DNA from: Agrobacterium tumefaciens
Lineage (GTDB): Bacteria; Pseudomonadota; Alphaproteobacteria; Rhizobiales; Rhizobiaceae
Direction: 5' to 3'
Length of the DNA stretch: 64,000 nt
NCBI RefSeq assembly: GCF_009649785.1
Contig: NZ_WJOK01000020.1
Location: forward strand, 36,760 to 100,759
The notes under the pieces were generated by a model, which was not told the origin of the DNA, ran no database searches, and worked only from the letters and a program-made list of their open reading frames with translations. Every line of letters begins with the position of its first letter. The first letter of the stretch is position 1. A program made the translations under genes and the position numbers. Below are positions 1 to 9,039 of the stretch, piece by piece.

Positions 1-1374
1 ACCCCGCCCCCGGATACATCCGCTGCGGCACCCGTATCGAAATTCGCCACAGCACGTTTGGCCCTCTCACTCATCCGCAATCCGCTGAACGCATTGCCAC
101 CGGAGATTTTCAACGAACCGGCGGTGTTTATCCGTGTCGGCGGTACGATGCGCGTCCATCTTGCCGATCCTGTCCTTATTCATGAGGCCCTCGTCAAGAA
201 CGCCCATCTGCTCGGCAAGGGTGAGGACGTGCGCCGCGCGCTTGGCCCCGCTCTCGGACAGGGCCTTCTGACCGCCGATGGCGATCACTGGAAATGGCAA
301 CGGCAATCCGTTGCCGCCGCCTTCCGGCACGAAAAGCTGCTGGAACTGCTGCCCGTCATGATCGAGGCGGCGGAGCGAACCGGCAGGCGCTGGCGCGCAT
401 CTCCTTTCGGTGACATCGATATCGGCCATGAAATGATGCGGACAACCTTCGACATCATCGTTGAGACCATGATGTCCGGCGGCCACGGGATCGATATCGG
501 GCGCGTGGAGCAAAGCATCACCGACTATCTGAAACCGACAGGCTGGACCTTCGCGCTCGCCATGCTGGGCGCACCGGAATGGCTCCCTCACCCCGGTCGG
601 CGCAAGGCCCGGGCCGCTGTCGGTTATCTGCGCTCCAGCCTGTCGACGGTGATTGCGGACCGGCGGCAGAACCCTGTCGAGAGAAACGATCTGGTGTCCA
701 TGCTACTTCAGGCCAAGGACCCCGAGACGGGACGCATGATGAGCGACAAGGAAATCATCGACAATCTGCTCACCTTCATCACCGCCGGTCACGAAACGAC
801 TGCGCTCGGTCTGGCATGGACGTTCAATCTGCTGTCGCAACACAGCGACGTGGAGCGGAAAGTCGTTGAGGAAATCGCAGCCGTCACGGGTGCAAATCCC
901 GTCGCCGCAGAGCACATCGCCCAACTGACCTATACCAGACAGGTATTTTCCGAGGCGATGCGGCTTTACCCACCTGCCCCGGTGGTCACCCGCACGGCGT
1001 TGCAGGATTTCAAGCTCGGCGACCATGATATTCCTGCCGGAACCGTTCTTTATGTGCCGATCTACGCTGTCCACCGGCACACGGCGCTGTGGGACGAACC
1101 GGAACGTTTCGACCCCTCCCGCTTCGAGCCGGAAAAGACCAAGGCGCGCCACCGTTACGCCTATATGCCCTTCGGTGCAGGTCCGCGTGTCTGCATCGGC
1201 AACGCATTTGCGATGATGGAGGCCGTGTCGATCCTGGCGGTGCTGTTGCAGAACGTCCATCTCGAAAACAGATCGGCAAGTCCGGCAGAGCCACTGATGA
1301 GGGTGACGTTGCGGCCGCAAAGCCGCTTGATGATGCGTATCACCGACCGCAAAAACAAATCGCCCGCGGCGTGA
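1..1374 (+). CDS. Cytochrome P450 (5' end cut by window edge)
   Basis: Heme-thiolate monooxygenase; substrate unknown. The frame is open from base 1, so the true start lies left of the window; a TTG at 58 is open to the family but cuts the N-terminus. About 457 residues are visible. Diagnostic P450 signatures are all present and in order: the I-helix oxygen-activation motif AGHETT (784-801), the K-helix ExxR as EAMR (952-963) and the heme loop FGAGPRVCIG (1171-1200) with the thiolate Cys at 1192-1194. No ferredoxin or reductase partner is adjacent. The gene ends in a 9-bp inverted repeat (1361-1387) shared with the converging DUF3126 gene. The family call is safe; the subfamily and reaction are not readable. 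Confidence 0.95.
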   Translation, partial: TPPPDTSAAAPVSKFATARLALSLIRNPLNALPPEIFNEPAVFIRVGGTMRVHLADPVLIHEALVKNAHLLGKGEDVRRALGPALGQGLLTADGDHWKWQRQSVAAAFRHEKLLELLPVMIEAAERTGRRWRASPFGDIDIGHEMMRTTFDIIVETMMSGGHGIDIGRVEQSITDYLKPTGWTFALAMLGAPEWLPHPGRRKARAAVGYLRSSLSTVIADRRQNPVERNDLVSMLLQAKDPETGRMMSDKEIIDNLLTFITAGHETTALGLAWTFNLLSQHSDVERKVVEEIAAVTGANPVAAEHIAQLTYTRQVFSEAMRLYPPAPVVTRTALQDFKLGDHDIPAGTVLYVPIYAVHRHTALWDEPERFDPSRFEPEKTKARHRYAYMPFGAGPRVCIGNAFAMMEAVSILAVLLQNVHLENRSASPAEPLMRVTLRPQSRLMMRITDRKNKSPAA

Positions 1375-1387
1375 ACCACCGCGGGCG
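1350..1387 (-). terminator. Intrinsic terminator, minus strand, after DUF3126 gene
   Basis: Perfect 9-bp arms CGCCCGCGG (1361-1369) and CCGCGGGCG (1379-1387) flank a 9-nt loop that contains the P450 stop codon. On the minus strand the stem is followed by a T-rich tract (ATTTGTTTTTG), so it best serves the leftward DUF3126 transcript; on the plus strand there is no T run. Confidence 0.6.
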
Positions 1388-1428
1388 ACCATTAATCCGG
1401 GAAAACACCCGTCACCGGGCAGTGACGA

Positions 1429-1632
1429 TCAAAGATCGACGTCGAGGATTGCCATGGAGAAGTTGTACGAGCGGTCGCCGTCCTCGTCATCGATGTAGAC
1501 AACGCCAAGGAACTCTTCGCCAAGATACACTTCGGCGGAATCGTCCTTACGGGGACGCGCCTTCACAACCATCTTTTCATTGAAGGTGCGCTTGAAATAG
1601 GCGTCGAGTTTTTTGATTTCGTCGGCTTTCAC
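1429..1632 (-). CDS. DUF3126 family small protein
   Basis: 67-residue conserved alphaproteobacterial protein of unknown function, recognised by its central KKDDSAEVYLG-like core and the acidic tail with DDEDGDRSYNF and AILDVDL. I chose the GTG at 1632 because AGGAGA lies about six bases upstream and family members are about 65-70 residues; a longer frame back to 1725 adds 31 residues with no family resemblance. An adjacent GTG (1635) is the only serious alternative start. The gene converges on the P450 gene and is read in the same direction as cysE, 151 bp downstream of it. No catalytic motif is visible, so no function is proposed. Confidence 0.8.
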   Translation of the reverse strand: MKADEIKKLDAYFKRTFNEKMVVKARPRKDDSAEVYLGEEFLGVVYIDDEDGDRSYNFSMAILDVDL

Positions 1633-1783
1633 CACTATTCTCCTGTGCGGTTCGGGTTGCGCCGCTTTTGGCATGGGACAAAGGCGAAAGTAAAGTGAAA
1701 GCGGCACATCGCCAATGTCTTTCACAGGCCATGTCTTTCACGCGGAGCCTTCCACACGGACAATTGAGAAAATATCGGACCCG

Positions 1784-2608
1784 TCAGATATCGGCTCCGA
1801 TGACCTGATCCATCAGGCGCGAGGGTTCGGAACACCCTGCCTCTCCCACCACCCGCGCCGGCACACCGGCAACGGTGGTCTTCGGCGGGACCGGCTTCAG
1901 CACCACAGAACCGGCGGCGATGCGCGAGCAGCTGCCGATCTCGATATTACCGAGGATTTTCGCGCCCGCTCCGATCATCACGCCATTGGCGATCTTCGGA
2001 TGACGGTCCGCCCCCTCCTTGCCGGTGCCGCCAAGCGTCACGCCATGCAGGATGGAAACGTTGTCGCCGATAACGGCCGTCTCGCCGACCACAAGCCCGG
2101 TGGCATGATCGAGGAAGATACCCTTGCCGATGCGTGCTGCCGGATTGATATCCGTCTGGAAAATGCTGGACGAGCGGCTTTGCAGATAAAGCGCCAGATC
2201 CCTGCGGCCCTTTTGCAGCAGCCAATGGGCAAGGCGATGCGTCTGGATGGCCTGAAACCCCTTGAAATAAAGGAGCGGCTCCATGAAGCGCGTGCAGGCC
2301 GGATCGCGATCGTAAACCGCCTGAATATCGACGCGCAGCACGCTGCCCCATTCGGGCCAGTCATCCAGCATGTCCTGAAAGGTCTGGCGCAGAAGAACGG
2401 CCTGCATATCGGGATGATCGAGGAGTTCACAGATGCGATAAATCACGCATTCTTCCAGAGACCGGTGATTGAGGATTGTCGAATAAAGGAAAGCCGAAAG
2501 CAGCGGGTCCTGCGCCACGGCGCTTCGCGCTTCATGCAGCAAGCTGCCCCAGATCGGATCGACGATCGCCAGCTGTTCCGGCTGACGGGCCTCGGTACGT
2601 GCGACCAT
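1784..2608 (-). CDS. cysE: Serine O-acetyltransferase
   Basis: Makes O-acetylserine from serine and acetyl-CoA, the first step of cysteine synthesis in the cytoplasm. The 274-residue protein has the alpha-helical SATase N-terminal domain (about residues 10-115) and a left-handed beta-helix of hexapeptide repeats with the characteristic DHATGLVVGETAVIGDNV and HGVTLGGTG segments (about 165-200), which hold the active-site His and Asp. Length matches the CysE family. The ATG at 2608 has GAGGAG eight bases upstream. An alpha/beta hydrolase gene lies 143 bp upstream on the same strand and is not an obvious pathway partner. The C-terminal tail ends in ...GADI, compatible with the usual Ile terminus that docks on CysK (family knowledge). 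Confidence 0.96.
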   Translation of the reverse strand: MVARTEARQPEQLAIVDPIWGSLLHEARSAVAQDPLLSAFLYSTILNHRSLEECVIYRICELLDHPDMQAVLLRQTFQDMLDDWPEWGSVLRVDIQAVYDRDPACTRFMEPLLYFKGFQAIQTHRLAHWLLQKGRRDLALYLQSRSSSIFQTDINPAARIGKGIFLDHATGLVVGETAVIGDNVSILHGVTLGGTGKEGADRHPKIANGVMIGAGAKILGNIEIGSCSRIAAGSVVLKPVPPKTTVAGVPARVVGEAGCSEPSRLMDQVIGADI

Positions 2609-2751
2609 GAATGGTCTCCTCGTTTGCAGTAGTCGTTCTTTATACAGAAAAAGACGTGCATAAGAAATGGGATTCGAATGACGACTTTAAAGGCGGCAAG
2701 GCTTCAGTTTTTCTTCATGCAGCATGAAAAACCGTTTCTTGCCGCCACCCA

Positions 2752-3528
2752 TCAAAGGCTGCGGTAAAATTCCAGAACCGCCGCCTTGAACACCCGGTCG
2801 CCAACGGCCAGCATGTGGTCACGGCCGGGAATGTCGATAGCGCGCGCATGCGGCATGATCGCCGCAAGTTCGGCACCCGATCCGGCGATATCGTCATTGG
2901 TTCCGACCGCGATCAGCGTCGGCGCATCTATCTTTGCGGCCTGTTCGCGGCTGACGAGGACACGCGACGTCTCGATACAGGCGGCGAGTGCCAGCCGGTC
3001 GCTTTTCGTCTGGTCGGCAAAGGCGCGGAACATGCGGCCGCGCTCATGCGTGACGACATCGAGCGAGGGGGCCAGCAGCGCTTCAGCGATCGGATCCCAG
3101 TCGCCCACACCTTCCACCATGCCGATGCCAAGTCCGCCGAAAACCAGTGAGCGGACACGCTCCGGATGTGCCATCGCCAGAAAGGCCGAAATGCGTGCGC
3201 CCATGGAATAGCCCATCACATGAGCCTCCGCGATGCCGAGATGATTAAGCAGCGCCACCGCATCGCCGGCCATGACGGGCGGATAATAGGCTTGCGGATC
3301 ATGCGGCTTGTCGCTTGCGCCATGGCCGCGATTGTCGATAGCAATCACCCGGTAACCGGCGTCACCAAGCGTTTTCAGCCAGCCTGGATGCACCCAGTTG
3401 ACGTTGGCGCTGGAGGCAAAGCCGTGAATCAACAGAACCGGATCGCCCGCCGGATCACCTTCATCGAAATAGGCAAGGCGAAGGCCGTCATGGGAAAAAT
3501 CGGAAAATTGCGGCATGTTGAGATTCAT
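2752..3528 (-). CDS. Alpha/beta-fold hydrolase
   Basis: Soluble hydrolase of about 258 residues with no signal peptide. Visible features are the oxyanion-hole segment LLIHGFASS (about 32-40), the nucleophile elbow GYSMG with Ser108, and a C-terminal catalytic His in GRDHML (about 238). A start at the ATG 3528 is preferred because AAGGA lies eight bases upstream; an ATG at 3537 directly abuts that ribosome site. It is upstream of and co-directional with cysE (143 bp gap), and divergent from the zinc-finger gene. The substrate cannot be inferred; the family includes esterases, lactonases and C-C hydrolases. Confidence 0.85.
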   Translation of the reverse strand: MNLNMPQFSDFSHDGLRLAYFDEGDPAGDPVLLIHGFASSANVNWVHPGWLKTLGDAGYRVIAIDNRGHGASDKPHDPQAYYPPVMAGDAVALLNHLGIAEAHVMGYSMGARISAFLAMAHPERVRSLVFGGLGIGMVEGVGDWDPIAEALLAPSLDVVTHERGRMFRAFADQTKSDRLALAACIETSRVLVSREQAAKIDAPTLIAVGTNDDIAGSGAELAAIMPHARAIDIPGRDHMLAVGDRVFKAAVLEFYRSL

Positions 3529-3698
3529 CAAGGACATCCTTTTTGCCGGACCATATGGCAGGAAATCGCAATTTTGAACATGTTTTCCTGACGATTTTTA
3601 TGGAGATGCAATGCGTTTGAGGCTACATATCCGCAGCAATAAGCCCATGCTCGATGACGACCTGCGGCTTAACCACGATATTGCATTTGGAGACGAAC

Positions 3699-3944
3699 AT
3701 GGCCGGGCATTCCATTCCCCACTTCCAGAACGATGGCGGACACAGCGTGATCGAGATCGGCGTCAAGGAATTCATGTGCACCGGCGCTTCGGTGCCTTTC
3801 GATCATCCCCACATCTTCATCGACATGGGCGACGACAACGAGAAGGTCTGTTCCTATTGCTCCACCCTTTACCGCTACAATCCGTCGCTGAAGGCAGAGC
3901 AGACCAATCCTCCAGGCTGCGTCTTCCATGTGAAGGCCGCCTGA
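3699..3944 (+). CDS. CHCC zinc-finger protein, NDUFS6-like
   Basis: 81-residue protein of the zf-CHCC family, whose mitochondrial member is the NDUFS6 accessory subunit of respiratory complex I. Zinc ligands visible: Cys27 in EFMCTG, His36/His38 in DHPHIF, and Cys51 and Cys54 in VCSYCSTLY. The ATG at 3699 is chosen over an upstream ATG in the same frame because GGAGA lies directly upstream and the homologous region begins there. It is divergent from the alpha/beta hydrolase and 29 bp upstream of the FAD monooxygenase, possibly co-transcribed. Role in complex I is inference from family membership; no nuo genes are in the window. Confidence 0.85.
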   Translation: MAGHSIPHFQNDGGHSVIEIGVKEFMCTGASVPFDHPHIFIDMGDDNEKVCSYCSTLYRYNPSLKAEQTNPPGCVFHVKAA

Positions 3945-3973
3945 CCTTCCACCTTTCCTGATCGGGGCGCGAC

Positions 3974-5143
3974 ATGCCCATCAAATCCGTAGCCATCGTC
4001 GGTGCCGGCATCGCCGGTCTCACCGCAGCGCTTTCTTTTGCCCGCCAGGGCATCAGCTCTGACATCGTTGAACAGGCCGGCGAACTGACGGAAGTCGGTG
4101 CGGGCCTGCAAGTATCGCCCAATGCCGCCCGCATCCTTGCCGCACTCGGCGTGATGGCTGAGATAGAGGCGCGTTGGACCGAGCCGGTCAGTGTCGATCT
4201 GGCCGATGGCAAATCGCTTGCCACGTTGCTGTCCTTGCCCGTGGATGCGACGGCCCGCACACGCTGGGGCGCACCTTACGGCGTGCTGCATCGCTCGACG
4301 TTGCAAAACGCGCTTCTCAATGCGGTAACGCGCAATCCGCTCTGCCGCCTGCATCTTGGCAAACGTATCGAAAACGCGACGACAGACGTCATCGCTGCAA
4401 CCACGTTCCGCGATCACGACCTGATCGTCGGCGCAGACGGTGTCTGGTCCGCGGCCCGTTTCGCTGTCCCCTCCGCCCCCACAGCCACCTTCTCCGGCAA
4501 TATTGCCTGGCGCTTCACGGTCGCGGCAAAAGATGTGCCGTCAGCCATCAACAAAAGCGCCGTCACCGCCTATCTCGGTTCGGGTGGCCATATCGTCGCC
4601 TACCCGCTGAAGGAAGTCGGCGGCTTCAACATCGTCGCCATCGCGCTCGGCGCCGATCCCGGCGCAACATGGCGGGCGGAATCGAGCGGCCAACAGAAAG
4701 CCATGCTGCTCGCGCAGTTTCGCGGCTGGAGCCCGGATATCGTTCGGCTGCTGGCATCGTCGGAAAATCCGACCTTCTGGCCACTTTATCAGGCCGGTCC
4801 CGGACGCTGGCACAATGGTCGCGATACGGTGCTGATCGGCGACGCTGCCCACGCGATGATGCCCTTTGCCGCACAGGGGGCGGCGATGGCCATCGAGGAT
4901 GCATTTGAACTGGCGGGCACATTGACCGGAACATCCCTGCCCGTACCACAGGCCCTTGCCGCCTTCGAAGCCCTGCGTCTGCCGCGCATAGAAAAGGCCC
5001 GCAAGCGGGCCTCTCTCAATCGTTTCGCCTATCACGCCACAGGCCCGGTTCGGCTTGCCCGGGACTTCGTCTTCTCGACACGTCCGAGGGAAGCCTTCCT
5101 GAAGGACTTCGACTGGCTATACGGCTACCGCGCCAAAGGCTGA
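3974..5143 (+). CDS. FAD-dependent monooxygenase (salicylate hydroxylase-like)
   Basis: Group A flavoprotein hydroxylase of 389 residues. It has the N-terminal dinucleotide-binding motif VAIVGAGIAGLTAAL (about 6-20), the DG motif in IVGADGVWSAAR, and the second FAD-contact motif LIGDAAHAMMPFAAQG in the C-terminal half. These place it in the PHBH/UbiH/salicylate hydroxylase superfamily. The aromatic substrate is not determinable. It follows the zinc-finger gene by 29 bp and ends two bases before the convergent cystathionine beta-lyase stop, leaving no room for a separate terminator on either strand. Confidence 0.9.
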   Translation: MPIKSVAIVGAGIAGLTAALSFARQGISSDIVEQAGELTEVGAGLQVSPNAARILAALGVMAEIEARWTEPVSVDLADGKSLATLLSLPVDATARTRWGAPYGVLHRSTLQNALLNAVTRNPLCRLHLGKRIENATTDVIAATTFRDHDLIVGADGVWSAARFAVPSAPTATFSGNIAWRFTVAAKDVPSAINKSAVTAYLGSGGHIVAYPLKEVGGFNIVAIALGADPGATWRAESSGQQKAMLLAQFRGWSPDIVRLLASSENPTFWPLYQAGPGRWHNGRDTVLIGDAAHAMMPFAAQGAAMAIEDAFELAGTLTGTSLPVPQALAAFEALRLPRIEKARKRASLNRFAYHATGPVRLARDFVFSTRPREAFLKDFDWLYGYRAKG

Positions 5144-5145
5144 GG

Positions 5146-6333
5146 TTAGACCTCGGCTGCCGCAGCAAACCCGGCCTCGAGATCCTTCTTGAGGTCGGCG
5201 ATATCTTCAAGCCCTATCTGCAGACGGATGACCGGACCTTCCGACGGGCCTTTGGCAATCGTCCTGTCGACAAGCGACACCGACACGGCAAGCGATTCGT
5301 ATCCACCCCAGGAATAGCCGAGCCCGAAGAAGGTCAGCGCATTCAGGAATGCCGCCGCAGTCTGCTTGTATTTGCCCTCTTCGGCCTTCAGCACGAAGGA
5401 AAATACGCCGCTCGCGCCCTTGAAATCGCGCTTCCAGAGTTCATGCCCGGCAAAGCTCGGCAGCGCCGGATGCAGAACGCTCACGACGTCGTCGCGGCTT
5501 TCCAGCCAGGTGGCGATGTCGAGGGCGCTTTTCTGGTGGTGCGCAAGCCGAATGCCCATGGAGCGCATGCCGCGCAGGATCTGATAGGCGTCATCAGGCG
5601 TCACGCAGATGCCAAGATTGGTGTTCGCTTGATAAAGCGTCTTCCAGTGCTTTTCATTGGCGGAAACAAAGCCCATCAGGACATCGGAATGACCTGACGG
5701 ATATTTGGTGGCGGCATGGATGGAAACATCGACACCGAAATCGAGCGGCTTGAAATAAAGCGGTGTCGCCCAGGTATTGTCCATCGTCACGACGCAATCG
5801 TGCCTGTGGGCGATCTCGGTGATCAGCCGAACGTCCTGAATCTCGAAGGTATTGGAACCCGGCGCTTCAAGATGCACCAGCTTGGTATTCGGGCGGATCA
5901 GCGCTTCGATACCCGTCCCGATGGCCGGGTCGTAATACTCCACCTCCACACCAAGCTTCTTCAGCATCGTGTTGCAGAAGCGGCGTGTGGGAAAATAAAC
6001 CGAATCGACGATCAGCGCATGATCGCCGGCGCCAAGATAGGCTAGGAACGGCACGGTGATCGCTGCAAGGCCCGATGGCACGAGAATGGTTCCGAAAGAA
6101 CCTTCCAGCTCGTTGACGAGATTGCATAGCGCATCGGTCGTCGGCGTGCCGTGGGTGCCATAGGTGTATTTCTGGTTTTCGGTCGAAAGCGTCTCGGCAT
6201 CGGGGAAAAGCACGGTAGAACCGCGCACGATGGGCGGATTGACGAAACCGAAACAGTCGGCGGGATCGTTGCCGCCATGGGTCAGGCGCGTATTCATACC
6301 TGCGGTGGAAAGCAGGTCATTGGTCTTGGTCAT
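5146..6333 (-). CDS. metC: Cystathionine beta-lyase, PLP-dependent
   Basis: Cys/Met-metabolism PLP enzyme of 395 residues. The PLP-lysine region SIHAATKYPSGHSD is present, together with the aspartate-bearing strand VVTMDNTWATPLYFKPL just before it. The overall sequence resembles bacterial MetC more than MetB/MetZ. It would split cystathionine to homocysteine, pyruvate and ammonia in methionine synthesis. ATG at 6333 is used, although the upstream ribosome site is poor; a second ATG (6297) preceded by GCAGGT is possible. The stop faces the monooxygenase stop across two bases. MetC versus another gamma-family member is from sequence feel, not phylogeny. Confidence 0.88.
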   Translation of the reverse strand: MTKTNDLLSTAGMNTRLTHGGNDPADCFGFVNPPIVRGSTVLFPDAETLSTENQKYTYGTHGTPTTDALCNLVNELEGSFGTILVPSGLAAITVPFLAYLGAGDHALIVDSVYFPTRRFCNTMLKKLGVEVEYYDPAIGTGIEALIRPNTKLVHLEAPGSNTFEIQDVRLITEIAHRHDCVVTMDNTWATPLYFKPLDFGVDVSIHAATKYPSGHSDVLMGFVSANEKHWKTLYQANTNLGICVTPDDAYQILRGMRSMGIRLAHHQKSALDIATWLESRDDVVSVLHPALPSFAGHELWKRDFKGASGVFSFVLKAEEGKYKQTAAAFLNALTFFGLGYSWGGYESLAVSVSLVDRTIAKGPSEGPVIRLQIGLEDIADLKKDLEAGFAAAAEV

Positions 6334-6709
6334 TTCAGATCAGCTTTCGAAGGGATATTGACGCGAGCGACAATGCGGAGAGCCGGAGGCAAGGTCAAGT
6401 CCCGCAGAACATTCGTAGATGGGAGGATTGATCCACCCGGCAACAGCATACAAGAAGTATACAAAAATCGTGCAAGTGTATTTTTCCGCAAAAATATGCT
6501 TATATTTTCACCCTTTGCACACTTCCCGACCAAAATTTGGAAAATTCCGTTTTATAGGCACAATTATTGTCAGCATGTCTTGACCCCGCTGCCAATTACG
6601 ATTGTGATAGAAAAAGCGGATCGAAAAGATCTGCTGAAGGGGGGAGCTGGGGCAAAAACAATATGCCGGTCCTCTTCCGATTGACGATAACAAACAAAGG
6701 TTGGGAAAA
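6334..6709. other. Intergenic region, divergent metC / aapJ
   Basis: Carries the promoters of both operons. An AT-rich block spans about 6440-6570. A 16-codon frame (6663-6713) starts at an ATG and its stop overlaps the aapJ start as ATGA; it could be a leader peptide but may be chance. I see no riboswitch and no convincing operator. Confidence 0.4.
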
Positions 6710-7732
6710 ATGAAAAAGGCAATTCTGTCGGCCGTTATCGGCGCAGCAGTTTTGGGAGGAGCCTCGGTCGCTTCGGCTGCGACGCTTCAGGACGTGAAGT
6801 CGAAAGGTTTCGTCACCTGCGGCGTGAGCGCTGGCATTCCGGGATTTTCCAATCCCGATGACAAGGGCGAATGGTCCGGCATCGACGTGGACTATTGCCG
6901 CGGTATTGCCACTGCGGTTTTCGGCGATCCTACAAAGGCTAAATTTGTCGCTCTTTCGAGCAAGGACCGTTTTCCGGCTCTCCAGTCTGGCGAGGTCGAC
7001 GTTCTGACCCGTAACACCACCTGGACGATCAGCCGCGACACATCGCTCGGCTTCAACTTCCGTACCGTCAACTATTATGACGGCCAGGGCTTCATCGCCA
7101 AGAAGGGCCTCAACGTGAAGTCCGCGCTTGAGCTTTCCGGCGCCGCCGTCTGCGTTCAGACCGGCACGACCACCGAGCTCAACCTTGCCGACTACTTCAA
7201 GACCAACAACCTGCAGTACAACCCGGTTGTTTTCGAAAAGGAATCCGATGCGACTTCGGCTTATGATTCCGGCCGTTGCGACGTTTACACCACCGACCAG
7301 TCCGGTCTGTACGCTATCCGTCTCAAGCTGAAGAACCCCGATGACAACATCGTTCTGCCTGAAGTCATCTCCAAGGAGCCGCTTGGACCGGCCGTTCGCC
7401 AGGGCGACGACCAGTGGTTCGACATCGTGACGTGGGTTCACTACGCGATGGTCAACGCCGAAGAGCTGGGCATCACGTCGAAAAACGTCGACGAGCAGAA
7501 GAACAGCGCCAACCCTGATATCAAGCGTCTGCTTGGCACTGAAGAAGGCACCAAGATCGGTACCGATCTCGGCGTGACGAACGACTGGGCCTACAACATC
7601 GTCAAGAAGGTCGGCAACTACGGCGAAGTCTTCGACCGTAACGTTGGCGCCGGCTCGCCGCTGAAGATCGAGCGTGGCCAGAACGCGCTTTGGACCAAGG
7701 GCGGCCTGCAATACGCACCGCCGGTTCGTTGA
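6710..7732 (+). CDS. aapJ: General L-amino acid ABC transporter, periplasmic binding protein
   Basis: Substrate-binding component of the Aap general amino-acid importer, about 340 residues. The N-terminus is a Sec signal peptide (MKKAILSAVIG..., hydrophobic core, cleavage after ASA around residue 23), followed by an SBP-3 fold with typical segments such as KGFVTCGVS, WSGIDVDYCRG and SGEVDVLTRNTTWT. The ATG at 6710 is chosen because it begins the signal peptide; an in-frame TTG nine bases earlier adds nothing. It is first in the aapJQMP operon. In Rhizobium this system moves many L-amino acids in both directions (family knowledge). Codon choice looks highly expressed. Confidence 0.97.
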   Translation: MKKAILSAVIGAAVLGGASVASAATLQDVKSKGFVTCGVSAGIPGFSNPDDKGEWSGIDVDYCRGIATAVFGDPTKAKFVALSSKDRFPALQSGEVDVLTRNTTWTISRDTSLGFNFRTVNYYDGQGFIAKKGLNVKSALELSGAAVCVQTGTTTELNLADYFKTNNLQYNPVVFEKESDATSAYDSGRCDVYTTDQSGLYAIRLKLKNPDDNIVLPEVISKEPLGPAVRQGDDQWFDIVTWVHYAMVNAEELGITSKNVDEQKNSANPDIKRLLGTEEGTKIGTDLGVTNDWAYNIVKKVGNYGEVFDRNVGAGSPLKIERGQNALWTKGGLQYAPPVR

Positions 7733-7839
7733 TCGGCACTATCGTTGGCTAAGGACTGAAGGGAGGCTGGGCAATGCCCGGCCTCCACTTGAAATTATAG
7801 AATAAGCTCGCAAAGAGCATATAAAAGGGAAAGGTGCCT

Positions 7840-9036
7840 ATGGCAGGCAACGCGGTCAGTTCGCAACGATCGCGCGCGCAAAGCGCGTCGTCACTCATTT
7901 ACGATCCACGCATACGCGGAATTTTTTATCAGGTTCTGACAGTCGTCATCCTGACCGCCTTCGTCTGGATCATCGTGACGAATACGATCACAAATCTTCA
8001 ACGGTCAAACATTTCGTCCGGCTTCGGCTTCCTTAATGGAAGAGCCGGCTTCGATATCGGCCAGTCGCTGATCGCTTACACCAGCGATGCGACCTATGGC
8101 CGGGCATTGCTCGTTGGTATTCTCAACACGATTCAGGTCGCATTTTTCGGCATCATCGCCGCGTCGATCATCGGTTTCATCGTCGGTATCGCCCGTCTGT
8201 CCAACAACTGGCTGATCTCGAAGCTGGCGCAGGCCTATGTGGAAATCTTCCGCAACATCCCGCCCCTGCTCGTCATCTTCTTCTGGTACAAGGGCGTCAT
8301 CTCCGTTCTGCCTCAGGCCCGCGATTCGCTGCAGCTTCCGCTTGGAACCTACCTCAACAATCGTGGCTTCTTCTTTCCAAAGCCTCTCTGGGGCGAAGGG
8401 ACGTGGCTGATACCGCTCGCTTTTGTGGTCGCCATCGTCCTCAGCGTCTTCATTTATCGCTGGGCGAAGGCCAGGCAGGAAAGAACCGGCGAGCAGTTCC
8501 GCACCGGCATCACCGCAACACTTCTCATCATCGGCCTTCCGGCTGCGACATTCCTCGCGCTCGGCTCACCCCTGACATTCGATTACCCGATTGCCGGGCG
8601 GTTCAACCTTGCGGGTGGTTCGGTCGTCGCACCTGAATTCATGTCGCTGTTTCTGGCGCTCTCCTTCTACACCGCTTCCTTTATCGCCGAGATCGTTCGC
8701 GGTGGCATCAAGGCCGTGGCAAAAGGGCAGACCGAGGCAGCGGAGGCATTGGGTCTTCGCGCCAGCACGACGACACGTCTGATCGTCGTTCCTCAGGCGA
8801 TGCGCATCATCATCCCGCCGCTGACAAGCCAGTATCTCAACCTGACCAAGAACTCGTCGCTTGCGGTCGCGGTCGGTTTCGCCGACATCGTCTCCGTTGG
8901 CGGTACGATCCTGAACCAGACGGGACAGGCGGTCGAAGTTGTCGCTATCTGGCTCGTTCTTTATCTCTCGCTGTCCATTCTCACGGCCGTGGTCATGAAC
9001 TGGTTGAACGCGAAAATGGCCCTGGTGGAGAGATAA
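7840..9036 (+). CDS. aapQ: General L-amino acid ABC transporter, permease
   Basis: Inner-membrane permease of the Aap system, about 398 residues. A first hydrophobic segment lies near residues 25-50. The C-terminal half carries the HisM-type permease core with the EAA-loop sequence GQTEAAEALGLRASTTTRLIVVPQAMR, which contacts the ATPase. A large insert between the first helices and the core is normal for AapQ. ATG 7840 is preferred over GTG 7834 because GGGAAAGG sits directly upstream. It lies 107 bp after aapJ and 3 bp before aapM, so aapQMP are tightly coupled. Confidence 0.96.
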   Translation: MAGNAVSSQRSRAQSASSLIYDPRIRGIFYQVLTVVILTAFVWIIVTNTITNLQRSNISSGFGFLNGRAGFDIGQSLIAYTSDATYGRALLVGILNTIQVAFFGIIAASIIGFIVGIARLSNNWLISKLAQAYVEIFRNIPPLLVIFFWYKGVISVLPQARDSLQLPLGTYLNNRGFFFPKPLWGEGTWLIPLAFVVAIVLSVFIYRWAKARQERTGEQFRTGITATLLIIGLPAATFLALGSPLTFDYPIAGRFNLAGGSVVAPEFMSLFLALSFYTASFIAEIVRGGIKAVAKGQTEAAEALGLRASTTTRLIVVPQAMRIIIPPLTSQYLNLTKNSSLAVAVGFADIVSVGGTILNQTGQAVEVVAIWLVLYLSLSILTAVVMNWLNAKMALVER

Positions 9037-9039
9037 TAG

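Noticed and set aside
6556..6572. Sigma-54-like sequence upstream of aapJ (GGCACAATTATTGT)
   Set aside because: The GG to GC spacing is right, but the -12 element reads GT rather than GC, so I do not call it.
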